Of a stretch of 64,000 nt of DNA, positions 1-9,213 are shown one piece after another. The stretch is taken from positions 8,404 to 72,403 of the forward strand of contig DATHAQ010000051.1 in NCBI GenBank assembly GCA_035296565.1, read 5' to 3'. The DNA comes from JACCZR01 sp035296565 (GTDB taxonomy: Bacteria > Actinomycetota > Thermoleophilia > Solirubrobacterales > Thermoleophilaceae). The first letter of the stretch is position 1. Every line of letters starts with the position of its first letter. A model generated the notes under the pieces. The model saw only the letters and a program-made list of their open reading frames with translations, had not been told where the DNA came from and did not search any database. Both the position numbers and the translations under genes were made by a program.

Positions 1-2049
1 GATACTTCGGATGCGCCGGCGCGCCGCCGTTCGCTCCAGCGCGCGAAAAGCGGGGTCGTCGGTGCCGTCGCCTCCGTTCAGGAACAGGTCCACCGGGAGC
101 TCGGACAGCACCGCCGGCAGGCCGCCGTGGTGGTCGCGCGAGTGGTGGGTGGCCACCACGAGCGACAGGCGCCGCACCCCCGCGCGACGCAGGCGGCGAA
201 CCACGCCGCCCTCGGGGGGGCCGCCGTCGAAGAGGACCGCCGACCCGTCGGGCGCCTGGATCAGCGTGGCGTCGCCCTGCCCGACATCGAGGAAGGAGAC
301 CGTTGGCTCATCCGGGGGCGGGTCGCGTCCGAGGCCGACGACGCCCAGGAGGATTGCCGCGGCGCCGAGCAGGCCGAGCAGCGCGCGACGGGTGCCGCGG
401 GAGAGGGAGCCCCAGAGGGCCTCGGCCGCGGCGCACCTCGCGCCGAGGCGGCGGCCGAGGCTCCTCTCGAAGCTGCGTGCCGCACCCCGAGCCGCCCAAA
501 CGCCCAAGGCGCTGAGGAGATACGCCGCGGCCACCGCCGCGCGCGAGCCCAGCGGCAGCGGCAGCTGAGCGCCCGGAAGCTCGGCGAAGCGCTCGGCCAG
601 GTTCGCCAGGAAGCCCAGCAGAGGTGCGGCGAGCTGGCCCAGCACGGCCGCTGCACCGTTCCCCAGGACATCGAAGGGAGGGCCCAGGACGGCGAGCTGG
701 CCAGCCGCCGTGGCGAGCATCCCGGCCCACATGATCACCGGGACGACGGGCAGGGCCAGCACGTTCGCCGGCAGGCTGACGGCGGAGAAGGAGCCGAAGT
801 GGTGCGCCACGAGCGGCGCGGTGGCGAGGGTCGCGGCCACCGTGACCGCCACCCCCTCGGCCAGCGGTCGGGGCAGGCGGCCCAGCCGCCGCCGCAGCTG
901 CGGCGCCAGCACGATGATCCCCGCCACCGCCGCTAACGACAGCTGCCAACCGACGTCGCCCGTTGCCCGCGGGTTGAGGGCCAGGGTGGCCGCGGCCGCC
1001 AGCAGCAGCGCATAGACTCGCGAGGCGGGCCGCGATGCCGCCATGGCCACCAGGGCGGCCGCGCCCATGACGCCGGCCCGCTGCAGGGACGGCCCGGCCC
1101 CCGCCAGCGGGACGTACACCGCGATCAGGCCGAGCAGCGCGGCCACGCGGACGCCAGACCCGGCGCCGAGCGCCGCCACCAGCGGCAACGCCAGCGCGCA
1201 CAGCAACGCGACGTTCTGACCGCTCACCGCCAGTAGATGGGCCAGGCCGCTGGCGCGGAAGCTGTCGCGCACGTCCTCGTCGATGGCCTCGTCCTGGCCG
1301 AGGACCATCCCGCGCAAAAGGGCCGCCTCGGACGGCGAGAACCCCCGCCCGATGGCCCGCTCGGCGCGACCGCGCATGCTGTCCACGGCGCCGGCGAGCC
1401 CGCCGCGCGAGCGACCTGAGGCGGCCACCGCGTCCAGCTGCAGCTCACCCGCGAGCCCGCGCGAGCGCAGGTAGGCCCCGGCGTCGAAGCCACCCGTGCC
1501 TCGCGGGCGCCTGCTCACGGCCGCGACGGAAGCGAACCGTCCTCGTACTCGCAGCTCCCAGCCGGGATCGGCGCCCGCCGGCCAGCGCAGATACTGGTGC
1601 GAGCGGGCCTGCAACCGCATCCCTGCGCCCGAACCGGCAATCAGCTCGACCGCGGCGCGGCTGCCGAAGGCCGAGCGTCGCGGGCGTTCGAGCAGGTGCG
1701 CCCGACCCTCGATGCGAGCGCCTTCGGCCAGGCGTTCGCCGGCCCGGTCGACCGCGGCCAGGCGGAGCGACCCGAACGCCGCGCCGGCGACGAGGGCGGC
1801 GGCCAACGCCACCGCCAGGCCCTCCGCGCGCAGCCCCGCCCCGGCGGCGATCAGGAGAGCGGCGCCCAGCGCCAGCGCCTCGGCGGGCGCCCCGCACACG
1901 AGCAGGCCGGCGACGAAGGCGGCGAGCGCGGCATGGGCGGGCCGCCGGCGGGGATCGAGCGCCGACCGACGCGGCGGCGCCCCGCGCGGCGATCGACGGG
2001 GCGGCGCATCGCCGGCGACCGCCCGCGCCGGCCCCTCGGCGGCGCTCAG
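1..2049 (-). CDS. comEC: ComEC/Rec2 DNA uptake channel (3' end outside window)
   Basis: Membrane channel that carries single-stranded transforming DNA into the cell. The reading frame runs open from about 2080 to the window edge. It shows an N-terminal hydrophobic stretch, the soluble DUF4131-like region, the competence core containing HLLAVSGQN near 1235-1210, many hydrophobic segments, then a metallo-beta-lactamase-like domain (FLDVGQGDATL near 295-265, then ATHHSRDHHGG near 155-125). The 3' end is missing. The start is unclear: the only codon close to comEA is CTG at 2049, which overlaps the comEA stop and has GGGAGG upstream; the first ATG/GTG/TTG in frame is GTG at 1899, already inside a hydrophobic segment. 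It lies directly behind comEA, the usual order in this pathway. The first metal-site position reads THHSRDHHGG rather than the common THxDxDHxGG. Confidence 0.9.
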   Translation of the reverse strand, partial: MSAAEGPARAVAGDAPPRRSPRGAPPRRSALDPRRRPAHAALAAFVAGLLVCGAPAEALALGAALLIAAGAGLRAEGLAVALAAALVAGAAFGSLRLAAVDRAGERLAEGARIEGRAHLLERPRRSAFGSRAAVELIAGSGAGMRLQARSHQYLRWPAGADPGWELRVRGRFASVAAVSRRPRGTGGFDAGAYLRSRGLAGELQLDAVAASGRSRGGLAGAVDSMRGRAERAIGRGFSPSEAALLRGMVLGQDEAIDEDVRDSFRASGLAHLLAVSGQNVALLCALALPLVAALGAGSGVRVAALLGLIAVYVPLAGAGPSLQRAGVMGAAALVAMAASRPASRVYALLLAAAATLALNPRATGDVGWQLSLAAVAGIIVLAPQLRRRLGRLPRPLAEGVAVTVAATLATAPLVAHHFGSFSAVSLPANVLALPVVPVIMWAGMLATAAGQLAVLGPPFDVLGNGAAAVLGQLAAPLLGFLANLAERFAELPGAQLPLPLGSRAAVAAAYLLSALGVWAARGAARSFERSLGRRLGARCAAAEALWGSLSRGTRRALLGLLGAAAILLGVVGLGRDPPPDEPTVSFLDVGQGDATLIQAPDGSAVLFDGGPPEGGVVRRLRRAGVRRLSLVVATHHSRDHHGGLPAVLSELPVDLFLNGGDGTDDPAFRALERTAARRRIRSI

Positions 2050-2654
2050 GGCCCCACCGCCTCCCGCAGCGCAGCGAAGCGCTTCTCACCGATTCCCTCG
2101 ACGTCGCGCAGCTGCTCGACCGAGCGAAAGCCTCCTTTCCGCTCGCGAAACTGCACGATGCGCTTGGCGAGAGTCGGGCCGATTCCGTCCAGCTGGTCCA
2201 GCTGCTCGACCGTCGCCGACGCCAGGCTGAGCTTCGCGCCGGCGGACCCGCCGGCTCCGCCCGCGGCGGCTCCCGCGGCGTCGCCGGGCGCCGCGGCCGG
2301 CGCTCCCGCCGGCCTCTCCCCCACCTTGGGCACCTTGATCTGCTGCCCGTCCTCGACCGAGGCCGCCAGGTTCACGGCCGAGAGGTCCGCGCGGCGGAGT
2401 GGGCCTCCCGCCCGCTCAAGGGCCGCCCCCACCCGCGCGGAGCCCGGCAGCCGGTACAGCCCGGGCCGGCGCACCGCTCCTGCGACGTGTACGTACAGGC
2501 CCTGCTTCGCCGGGCCCGACGAGGGGCCGACCCTTACCGGCGGCGGCTGCGAGGGCGAGCCCCCGCCAGGGGCCAGCAGGCGCACCGCCGCGAAGACCGC
2601 GATCGCCGCGGCCACGGCCCAGGCGACCAGCTGTCCCCGGGTGAGCTCGACCAC
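2046..2654 (-). CDS. comEA: ComEA-type DNA receptor with SLBB and helix-hairpin-helix domains
   Basis: Membrane-anchored protein that binds double-stranded DNA at the cell surface and hands it to ComEC. Of 202 residues, 9-28 form a signal anchor, about 50-110 an SLBB domain (LYVHVAGAVRRPGLYRL), 118-140 an Ala/Gly/Pro linker, and 142-202 paired helix-hairpin-helix motifs (LDQLDGIGPTLAKRIVQFRE and VEGIGEKRFAALRE). Its stop overlaps the likely comEC start, so the two are probably one transcript. The divergent neighbour starts 78 bp away, so this gap must hold both promoters. Length and domain order match family norms. Confidence 0.93.
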   Translation of the reverse strand: MVELTRGQLVAWAVAAAIAVFAAVRLLAPGGGSPSQPPPVRVGPSSGPAKQGLYVHVAGAVRRPGLYRLPGSARVGAALERAGGPLRRADLSAVNLAASVEDGQQIKVPKVGERPAGAPAAAPGDAAGAAAGGAGGSAGAKLSLASATVEQLDQLDGIGPTLAKRIVQFRERKGGFRSVEQLRDVEGIGEKRFAALREAVGP

Positions 2655-2732
2655 GGCGGCGAAGCTACGGCGGCGTCCGTGCGCCGAGGGTGAACGGGGT
2701 TACGAGTAGGCCAAAAGCGTCACAATGGCGCG

Positions 2733-4439
2733 GTGCGCCGGACCCTCGTGGCCCTGACCGTGCTAGCCGTCGTAGCGCCCGCGTCGGCGGCCGCTGCCCC
2801 CATCCCCGACGGACCCAGGGGAGAGGCGTCGGACTTCAGCGGCGCGCCGTTCGACTCGCGGCCGCTGCGCTCCCCCGCCCCGCCGCGACACCCGTTCATG
2901 GCGCGGAACGACCGCTCGAACCTACACCAGGACGCCTACCAAACCGACACCTCGCGCGGCCTGGGCCCGCTCGGCCACGGGATGCGCCAGACCTCGACGC
3001 TCAAGACGGCGGACTGCGGCTCGGTCACCTTCGACTCGCGCGGGCGCATCGTGACCGTCTGCGTCGGGTTCCTGCGGCCCACCCTCGTGGTGATGGACCC
3101 CAATTCGCTGGCGGCGATCGAGGAGATGCCGCTGCCGCTCCGCCAGCCCAGCGCCAACCCGTTCCAGGACTTCACCGGCGGCGGCTACTTCTACCTCGAC
3201 AACCGCGACCGGGCCGTCCTTGCTACCACCGACCGGCGCATCCTCGTGGTCGCCGGGGCGCGGGACGTCCAGGCCTCCTACGACATCCGCGGCGCGGTGC
3301 CGTCGGGGGACGGCGTCATCTCGACGCTGCCCGACTGGTCGGGACGCCTGTGGTTCGCCACCAAGGGAGGTGTGGTCGGCTGGGTCGACCCGCGGACCGG
3401 AGCCGTGCGCAGCCGTGCGCTGGGCGAGCCGATCGGCAACTCCTTCGCCGTCGACGAGGAGAACGGCGTCTACATCGTCACCGACAAGGCGCTGTACCGC
3501 TTCGAGGCGACCCCGGGCGGCATCGACACGGTCTGGCGCGAGGGCTACGCCAACGACGATCAAAAGAAGCCGGGCCAGACCCAGCGGGGCTCGGGCACGA
3601 CGCCCACCCTGTTCGGCCCCGGGTTGGCGGCGATCACCGACAACGCGGACCCGATCCGCGTCGTGGTGATGCGGCGCGGGCGAAGCACGGGCGGCCGGTC
3701 GCGCACGGTGTGCGCCACGCCGGTGTTCAGCAAGGGCGCCAGCTCGGACGACCAGTCGCTGATCGCCGTCAACCGGTCGCTCATCGCCGAGAACAACTAC
3801 GGCTACACCGGGCCGCCGTCCGTGCAATCCGGGCGCACGACCCAGCCGGGGCTCGAGCGCGTGGACGTGCGGCGCGGCCTGCGCCGCTGCCCGAAGATCT
3901 GGAGGTCGGAGGAGCGGGCGCCGTCGGTGGTACCCAAGGTCTCGCTCGACGGCGGGCTGGTCTACACCTACACCAAGCCCCCCGGCCGCAGCGACGACCC
4001 GTGGTACCTCACTGCGCTGAACTTTCGCAACGGCCGCACCGTGTGGAAGCAGCTTGCGGGGTACGGCCTCGGCCACAACAACAACTACGCCCCCGTCACC
4101 ATCGGACCCGACAACGGGACGGCCTACGTGGGTGCGCTCGGCGGGCTGATCGCCCTGCGGGACTCCACGCCTCCGCGTCTGCCGCGCCGGCCGCGGCTGA
4201 AGGTCAAGGCGCGCTGCGGCAACCGCCGCGTGCGCGGCCGGCTCGCCGGCATCGACGAGCCCCTGGTCCTGCGGGCGCGCATCGCGGTGCGAAAGCGCAC
4301 GAGGACGGACCGCAAATCGCCCTTCCGCATCCGCTGGAAGCTGCGGCGCACGCCGCGCCGCGTGCGGGTGCGGATCGTGGCTCGGCTGCGCGACGGCCGC
4401 CTGCCGCGGCGCACGAAGACCGTGCGCTGCAGGCGCTAG
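2733..4439 (+). CDS. secreted beta-propeller-like protein with basic Cys-bounded C-terminal domain
   Basis: Function unknown. The 568-residue product begins at GTG with a clear signal peptide (residues 1-22, cleavage near ASAAAA). The middle, about 80-480, has repeated blade-like blocks of the type seen in PQQ/SMP-30-like propellers, for example VTFDSRGRIVTVCVG, GGYFYLDNRDRAVLATTDRR and GNSFAVDEENGVYIVTDKA. Residues about 485-568 are very Arg/Lys-rich and lie between two cysteines (KARCGNRR and TVRCRR); this looks like the small sandwich domain that ends many secreted proteins in this actinobacterial group. It is divergent from comEA and ends 6 bp from the convergent acylphosphatase. An ATG at 2725 is out of frame. 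An extracellular binding or structural role is inferred. Confidence 0.8.
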   Translation: MRRTLVALTVLAVVAPASAAAAPIPDGPRGEASDFSGAPFDSRPLRSPAPPRHPFMARNDRSNLHQDAYQTDTSRGLGPLGHGMRQTSTLKTADCGSVTFDSRGRIVTVCVGFLRPTLVVMDPNSLAAIEEMPLPLRQPSANPFQDFTGGGYFYLDNRDRAVLATTDRRILVVAGARDVQASYDIRGAVPSGDGVISTLPDWSGRLWFATKGGVVGWVDPRTGAVRSRALGEPIGNSFAVDEENGVYIVTDKALYRFEATPGGIDTVWREGYANDDQKKPGQTQRGSGTTPTLFGPGLAAITDNADPIRVVVMRRGRSTGGRSRTVCATPVFSKGASSDDQSLIAVNRSLIAENNYGYTGPPSVQSGRTTQPGLERVDVRRGLRRCPKIWRSEERAPSVVPKVSLDGGLVYTYTKPPGRSDDPWYLTALNFRNGRTVWKQLAGYGLGHNNNYAPVTIGPDNGTAYVGALGGLIALRDSTPPRLPRRPRLKVKARCGNRRVRGRLAGIDEPLVLRARIAVRKRTRTDRKSPFRIRWKLRRTPRRVRVRIVARLRDGRLPRRTKTVRCRR

Positions 4440-4445
4440 CGGCGA

Positions 4446-4724
4446 CTACCGGACTTCGAAGCCCGACAGGCCCTCGGGCTCCTCCTCGCCGGCCTCCAGC
4501 TTGGCCACCTCGGCACTGTCCGGGCCGCTGCCGCAGAGGTCGACCATCGCCTGCACGGCGTCGGGGTCGCCCTCGAAAACGGCCTCCACGGTGCCGTCGT
4601 CGCGGTTGCGCACCCACCCGGCAACGCCTCGGCTCTCGGCCTCGCTGCTGACGGTGTCGCGGAAGAACACGCCCTGCACTTGTCCGTGGGCCACCACCCG
4701 GCGGCGCACCCTCTGATCGTTCAT
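4446..4724 (-). CDS. acyP: acylphosphatase
   Basis: Small enzyme that hydrolyses acyl phosphates such as carbamoyl phosphate or 1,3-bisphosphoglycerate. The 92 residues hold the two catalytic family features: GQVQGVFFRDTVSSEA (the Arg in FFR binds phosphate) and GWVRNRDDGTVEAVFEGD (the catalytic Asn in VRN). ATG at 4724 is chosen because it overlaps the stop of the upstream arginase-like gene as ATGA and the reading begins with a normal family N-terminus. It is the last gene of the leftward run leuS, LOG-like, arginase-like, acyP. Length equals the family norm of about 90 residues. Confidence 0.92.
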   Translation of the reverse strand: MNDQRVRRRVVAHGQVQGVFFRDTVSSEAESRGVAGWVRNRDDGTVEAVFEGDPDAVQAMVDLCGSGPDSAEVAKLEAGEEEPEGLSGFEVR

Positions 4725-5458
4725 GGCGCGGACAGTACCCGGAGCGCGAGCATCTCCCATACCAGGTTCGAGGCCAGCACCGCCGTGGTCTGCGCGGGCC
4801 CTTCGCGCTCGGGGGCGTAGCCCGTCAGCTCGAAGCCGGCGAAGGCCGTCCCGGCCAGCGAGCGCAGCAGCGTGATCGCCTCGTGCGGGAGCAGGCCGGC
4901 CACCTCGGGGGCGGCGACGGCGGGCGCGAAGGCGGGGTCGATCACATCGAGGTCGACGAGCAGCACGGCGGCCGCCCCCGCGGTGCGGGCGAGCACGCGC
5001 TGCGAGTACTCGCCGGGCCCCTGGGCGCGAAGCTCGTCGCCGGTGAGCAGGTCGAAGCCGAGCTCGCGCACGGCGTCGAGCTCCTCGGGGGCGGGCAGCG
5101 GCCCGCGGGCGCCGGCCACCACCGAGCGGTCGGGGTCGACCGTGTCCCCTCGCACCCACTCCGCCAGCCGGTCGGCCTCGGGGTGCGCGTCGAGTGCGAG
5201 CAGCGCCAGCGGTCCGTGTCGCGCGGCGTGAGCCCCGAGCGTGCCGCCTCCCACGCTGAGCGCAACGGCCCCCGCGTCGAGCCAGGGCCCTGCGTCGCCC
5301 GCGCCCCCGTCGACCGCGTCCTCGAGGACGTCGAAGGCGAGCGTCGGGTGCCAGGGCCGAAGCCCCGCCGACGCCCGGCGCAGGTCCTCGGCGCCCAGCA
5401 CCACTGCGCCGGCCCGGGTGGGCTGCTCGGCGAGCGGCAGCCCGGCGAACGTGCTCAA
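4721..5458 (-). CDS. arginase/agmatinase-family protein with altered metal site
   Basis: Member of the ureohydrolase fold (arginase, agmatinase, formiminoglutamase), 245 residues from a TTG start at 5458. The DxDxxDP block is intact (VDLDVIDPAFAP) and the C-terminal FELTGYAPERE block is present. The first metal-binding motif, normally GGDHS, reads GGGTLG, so its His is gone. The second, normally DAHxD, reads DAHPEAD, with Glu in the second ligand position. Such changes would weaken or remove a binuclear manganese site, so the substrate cannot be assigned; an inactive or single-metal enzyme is possible. It overlaps acyP by 4 bases. The start is uncertain because no ATG lies nearby; the upstream frame is low-complexity and looks non-coding. 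Confidence 0.75.
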   Translation of the reverse strand: MSTFAGLPLAEQPTRAGAVVLGAEDLRRASAGLRPWHPTLAFDVLEDAVDGGAGDAGPWLDAGAVALSVGGGTLGAHAARHGPLALLALDAHPEADRLAEWVRGDTVDPDRSVVAGARGPLPAPEELDAVRELGFDLLTGDELRAQGPGEYSQRVLARTAGAAAVLLVDLDVIDPAFAPAVAAPEVAGLLPHEAITLLRSLAGTAFAGFELTGYAPEREGPAQTTAVLASNLVWEMLALRVLSAP

Positions 5459-5538
5459 CCCGCCACCACGCGAACGGTGCGCGGCCGGCGGTCGTCGATG
5501 GTGCTCGACTGCGCCCAGGAGGCGGACACGGAGCGAGT

Positions 5539-6033
5539 CTAGGTCTTCGATGCCAGCGCCCGGGCCACGGCGTCGGCCGGGGAGGCGCCCTGGACGACCC
5601 CTTCGATCTCCCACGTGCCCAGCCCGATCACGGGCACGTCGTCGCGCAGCGCGAGCGCGATCTCCGAGAGCGTCCCGTAGCCGCCCGACACCGCGATGAG
5701 GGCATCCGACGCGCGAACCACCAGCGCGTTGCGCACCTCGCCCAGGCCCGTGGCCACCGCCACGTCGACCCACCTGTTGGCCGCGGCGCGGTCGGCGCCG
5801 GGCAGGATGCCGAGCGTGGTGCCGCCCTCGGCCTTCGAACCCCGGCACGCCGCCGCCATCACGCCGCCCCCGCCGCCGCAGACGAGCACCGCGCCGGCGC
5901 GCGCCACCTCCCTGCCTACCTGCTCGGCCGCCTCGGGCTCCTGCTCGGACGAGCCGACCACCGCCACGTAGGGGACGTGGCGCCGGGGTGCACGCCGGGC
6001 ACTCGCCGGCCCGGCACCGCCGCTCGGCGGCAC
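5539..6033 (-). CDS. LOG-like Rossmann-fold protein (TIGR00725 type)
   Basis: 164 residues with the family nucleotide-binding features: VAVVGSSEQEPEAAEQVGRE at the first strand, then VCGGGGGVMAAACRG, and SGGYGTLSEIALAL, the equivalent of the PGGxGTxxE motif of lysine decarboxylase-like (LOG) phosphoribohydrolases. LOG enzymes release nucleobase from nucleoside monophosphates; whether this branch does so is not established. The GTG start at 6033 is one base beyond the leuS stop, so it is probably co-transcribed with leuS. A Pro/Arg-rich leader of about 20 residues precedes the first strand, so the real start might be slightly internal. Confidence 0.8.
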   Translation of the reverse strand: MPPSGGAGPASARRAPRRHVPYVAVVGSSEQEPEAAEQVGREVARAGAVLVCGGGGGVMAAACRGSKAEGGTTLGILPGADRAAANRWVDVAVATGLGEVRNALVVRASDALIAVSGGYGTLSEIALALRDDVPVIGLGTWEIEGVVQGASPADAVARALASKT

Positions 6034-6034
6034 C

Positions 6035-8443
6035 TCAGTCGACCACGAAGTTCACGAGCTTGCCGGGCACGACGATGGTCTTCACGATCTGGCCGCCGTC
6101 CAGGCGTGACGCCAGGCGCTCGGAGCCGCGCGCGTGCTGCTCGAGCTCTTCGCGAGTCGCGCTCGCGGGCACCATCAGGCGGTCTATCAGCTTGCCGTTG
6201 AGCTGCACGATCAGCTGGATCTCGTCGTGGGTCAGCAGGTCGGGGTCCGCCTGCGGCCAAGGCTGCTCCCAGACACGGTCGCCGGCGATGCGCTCGTAGA
6301 CCTCCGACCCCAGGTGCGGCGCGAAGGGGAAGACCAGCGAGGCGGCCGTGGCCAGCGCGAAGCGCACGTGCGAGGGGTCCACCTCTTCGCGCAGGCGGTA
6401 GAGGTCGTTGACCAGCTCGATCACGGCGGCGAGCGAGGTGTGGGTCGCGAGGCGCTCGCCCAGGTCGCGCGTCACCTTGTCGATCGCCCAGTGAGCCTTT
6501 CGCACCAGGTCGCTCGGCTCGCCCTCGGGCTCGTCGGGTCCCTCGGGCGCCTCCTCGGCCGCCCGCCACAGCCGTGACAGGAAGCGATGGATGCCCTCGA
6601 TCCCCTCGTCGGCCCAGTCGCCGCCCTCGGCGGGATGGCCGACGTAGAGGATGTAGCAGCGCGTGGTGTCGGCCCCGTAGCGCTCGACGTAGTCGCTGGG
6701 CGAGACCACGTTGCCTTTCGACTTGGACATCTTCGCGCCGCCGCGGGTGACCATCCCCTGGGTGAACAGCGCTTCGAAGGGCTCCTGCACGTCGAGCAGC
6801 TCGAGGTCGGCCAGGGCCTTGGTGAAGAACCTTGCGTACATCAGGTGCAGGATCGCGTGCTCGACGCCGCCGATGTACTGGTCGACGGGCATCCAGCGCG
6901 CGAGGACCTCCCGGTCCCACGGCGCCTGCTCGTTGTTGGCGTCGCAGTAGCGCAGGAAGTACCAGGACGAGTCGACGAAGGTGTCCATCGTGTCGGTCTC
7001 GCGCTCGGCCTCCCCGCCGCACCTCGGGCAGGTGGTGCGCACCCAGTCCTCGGCCGCGGCCAGCGGCGAGCGTCCCTGGGGCGCGTAGTCCTCGACGTCG
7101 GGCAACTCGACCGGCAGCTGGTCGTCGGGCACCGCCACCTCGCCGCAGTTCGGGCAGTGCACGATGGGAATCGGGCAGCCCCAGTAGCGCTGGCGCGAGA
7201 GCAGCCAGTCGCGCAGGCGGTAGTTGACAGCCCGCTCGCCCTTGCCCTCCGAGGCCAGCCAGTCGACGATCTGGTCGAAGGCCTCGCGGTTGTGTAGGCC
7301 GTCGAAGCGGCCGCTTTTCATCATCGGCCCCTCCCCGGAGAAGGGCAGCTCCTCGGCGCCGCCCACCACCTGGCGCACCGGCAGGTCGAAGCGCTGGGCG
7401 AACTGGAAGTCGCGCTCGTCGTGCGCGGGCACGGCCATGATCGCGCCGGTGCCGTACTCGGCCAGCACGTAGTCGGCCACGAACACCGGCAGCTCCTCCC
7501 CGTTGACGGGGTTGGTCACGGTCCGCCGGAGGGCCACGCCGGTCTTCTCGCGGTCCTCGGCGCCGCGCTCCTCGGCCGAGGCGGTCAGCGCGCGCTCGAC
7601 GTACTCGCGCACCTCGGGGGCGTCGGACATGCGCAGCACGTCGGGGTGCTCGGGAGCCATCACGAAGAAGGTGGCGCCGAAGAGCGTGTCCGGCCGCGTG
7701 GTGAAGACCCCGTAGTCGGTGCCCAGCTCCTCGCAGCGAAAGCTCACCCGGGCGCCCTCGGAGCGGCCGATCCAGTTGCGCTGCATGGTCTTTACGTGCG
7801 CGGGCCAGTCGATGTCGTCCAGCGACTCGAGCAGCCGGTCGGCGTACTCGGTGATGCCGAAGAACCACTGCTCGAGGGAGCGCGACTCGACCATGCTGCC
7901 GCAGCGCTCGCAGCGCCCGTCGATGACCTGCTCGTTGGCCAGCACGGTCTGATCCTTGGGACACCAGTTGACCGCGGCCTCGCTGCGATAAGCCAGGCCC
8001 TGCTCGTAGAGGCGCAGGAAGATCCACTGCGTCCAGCGGTAATAGCGCGGCTCGTGTGTGCCGAACTCGCGCGTCCAGTCGATCGAGATGCCCCAGCTCT
8101 TGAACTGGCGGCGGAACTCGGCGATCGAGGCCTCGGTGGACTCGCGCGGGTGCTGGCCGGTGCGGATGGCGTGGTTCTCGGCCGGCAGGCCGAAGGCGTC
8201 ATAGCCCAGCGGGTGCAGGACCCGGTAGCCGTTGCGGCGCCGGAAGTGGGCGATCGCGTCACCCACCGAATAGACCTTCAGGTGCCCGATGTGGGGCTCC
8301 CCCGATGGGTAGGGCAGCATCTCCAGGACATAGGACTTGGGCCGTTCGTCGGGCTCGTTGGTGACTTCCCAGGTGTGCTCGTCGGCCCACAGCCGCTGCC
8401 ACTTGGGCTCGATCTCCTTCGGGTCGTAGACGGCGCGCGTCAA
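6035..8443 (-). CDS. leuS: leucyl-tRNA synthetase
   Basis: Charges tRNA-Leu in the cytoplasm. The 802-residue class I synthetase has the HIGH signature at residues 51-54 (PSGEPHIGHLKV), zinc-type cysteine pairs in WCPKDQTVLANEQ/CERCG and CPNCG/CPRCG, the CP1 editing region (TTRPDTLFGATF and AVPAHDERD), and KMSKSKGN near residue 571, followed by an anticodon-binding helical domain. Length fits bacterial LeuRS. It leads the leftward group with the LOG-like and arginase-like genes and is divergent from the coiled-coil gene 47 bp away. Confidence 0.98.
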   Translation of the reverse strand: MTRAVYDPKEIEPKWQRLWADEHTWEVTNEPDERPKSYVLEMLPYPSGEPHIGHLKVYSVGDAIAHFRRRNGYRVLHPLGYDAFGLPAENHAIRTGQHPRESTEASIAEFRRQFKSWGISIDWTREFGTHEPRYYRWTQWIFLRLYEQGLAYRSEAAVNWCPKDQTVLANEQVIDGRCERCGSMVESRSLEQWFFGITEYADRLLESLDDIDWPAHVKTMQRNWIGRSEGARVSFRCEELGTDYGVFTTRPDTLFGATFFVMAPEHPDVLRMSDAPEVREYVERALTASAEERGAEDREKTGVALRRTVTNPVNGEELPVFVADYVLAEYGTGAIMAVPAHDERDFQFAQRFDLPVRQVVGGAEELPFSGEGPMMKSGRFDGLHNREAFDQIVDWLASEGKGERAVNYRLRDWLLSRQRYWGCPIPIVHCPNCGEVAVPDDQLPVELPDVEDYAPQGRSPLAAAEDWVRTTCPRCGGEAERETDTMDTFVDSSWYFLRYCDANNEQAPWDREVLARWMPVDQYIGGVEHAILHLMYARFFTKALADLELLDVQEPFEALFTQGMVTRGGAKMSKSKGNVVSPSDYVERYGADTTRCYILYVGHPAEGGDWADEGIEGIHRFLSRLWRAAEEAPEGPDEPEGEPSDLVRKAHWAIDKVTRDLGERLATHTSLAAVIELVNDLYRLREEVDPSHVRFALATAASLVFPFAPHLGSEVYERIAGDRVWEQPWPQADPDLLTHDEIQLIVQLNGKLIDRLMVPASATREELEQHARGSERLASRLDGGQIVKTIVVPGKLVNFVVD

Positions 8444-8490
8444 GGTGCGCCGAGGGTACTGACGGTGCCTCCTGGCACAATCAGGGTGCC

Positions 8491-9213
8491 ATGAGCGCTG
8501 GAGAGAGGCCGCGTGTGGCCGATGCCGCGGCGCAGCAGGTGGAGAGCATCGTCTCGGCTGCCCAGGCCGCCGCCGAGAAGATACGCGCCGAGGCCGAGCG
8601 CGACGCCGAGCAGATGCTCGCCGAGGCGCGCAGCGCCGGCCGGCGCGAGAAGGCCGAGGCGCGCGAGGAGGCGATCGCGCTCAGCGAGGAGGCGCGGCGG
8701 TCGGCGGACAAGCTCGTGGCCGACGCCCAGCGCGAGGCCGCCCTCCTGCGCGAGAAGACGCGCCGCGCCAGCGAGGAGCAGACCGCCTCGGCGAAGAAGG
8801 CCTCCGCGGAGGTGCTGGCCGAGGCTCAGGCCCTGTCGTCCGGCCTGCGGCGGCTGGGCGAGTCGCTGGGCTCGCAGGCCGAGCGCATCCTGCGCGACGT
8901 GCAGGCGGCCCATCGGCGCATGCAGGCCGACCTGCGCCTCGAGAGCGGCGCCGGCGCCTCCTCGGCCGGTTCCGACATCCCGGAGTTCTCGCCGCGGCCC
9001 ACCGCCGAGTCGCTGCCCGTGTCCTCCGACCGGCTGCGGCGCCACGAGACCACCGACCCCGGCGCCCTGACCGCCGACGAGTCCGAGCGCATCCAGCGCG
9101 CTGCCGCCGCGGCGGCAGCCGAGGAAGAGCGCCCCTCCTCGCGCCGCCCGCGCAAGCGCGGCTCTTCAGACGACCTCGACGTGCCGTCGTGGGTTGGCCG
9201 GGACACTGATTAG
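8491..9213 (+). CDS. DivIVA-like coiled-coil protein
   Basis: 240 residues, acidic and alanine-rich. Residues about 10-150 are heptad-like coiled coil (QQVESIVSAAQAAAEKIRAE and repeated AEA/REA blocks) similar to the C-terminal part of DivIVA or ATP-synthase b-type stalks. Residues 150-240 are a Ser/Pro/Arg-rich disordered tail with KRGSSDDLDVPSW near the end. There is no signal peptide or membrane segment. A scaffold role in polar growth or cell shape is a guess from composition; the classic DivIVA N-terminal lipid-binding motif was not seen. Its stop overlaps the convergent modC stop by 4 bases. Confidence 0.72.
   Translation: MSAGERPRVADAAAQQVESIVSAAQAAAEKIRAEAERDAEQMLAEARSAGRREKAEAREEAIALSEEARRSADKLVADAQREAALLREKTRRASEEQTASAKKASAEVLAEAQALSSGLRRLGESLGSQAERILRDVQAAHRRMQADLRLESGAGASSAGSDIPEFSPRPTAESLPVSSDRLRRHETTDPGALTADESERIQRAAAAAAAEEERPSSRRPRKRGSSDDLDVPSWVGRDTD

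Noticed and set aside
2690..4651. 653-codon frame overlapping the secreted propeller protein
   Set aside because: Arg/Pro/Ala-rich shadow; the GTG-started frame at 2733 has a signal peptide and blade repeats.
8444..8490. Inverted repeat near the coiled-coil gene start as an operator
   Set aside because: TGCC/GGCA arms are only 4 bp and common by chance in this GC content.
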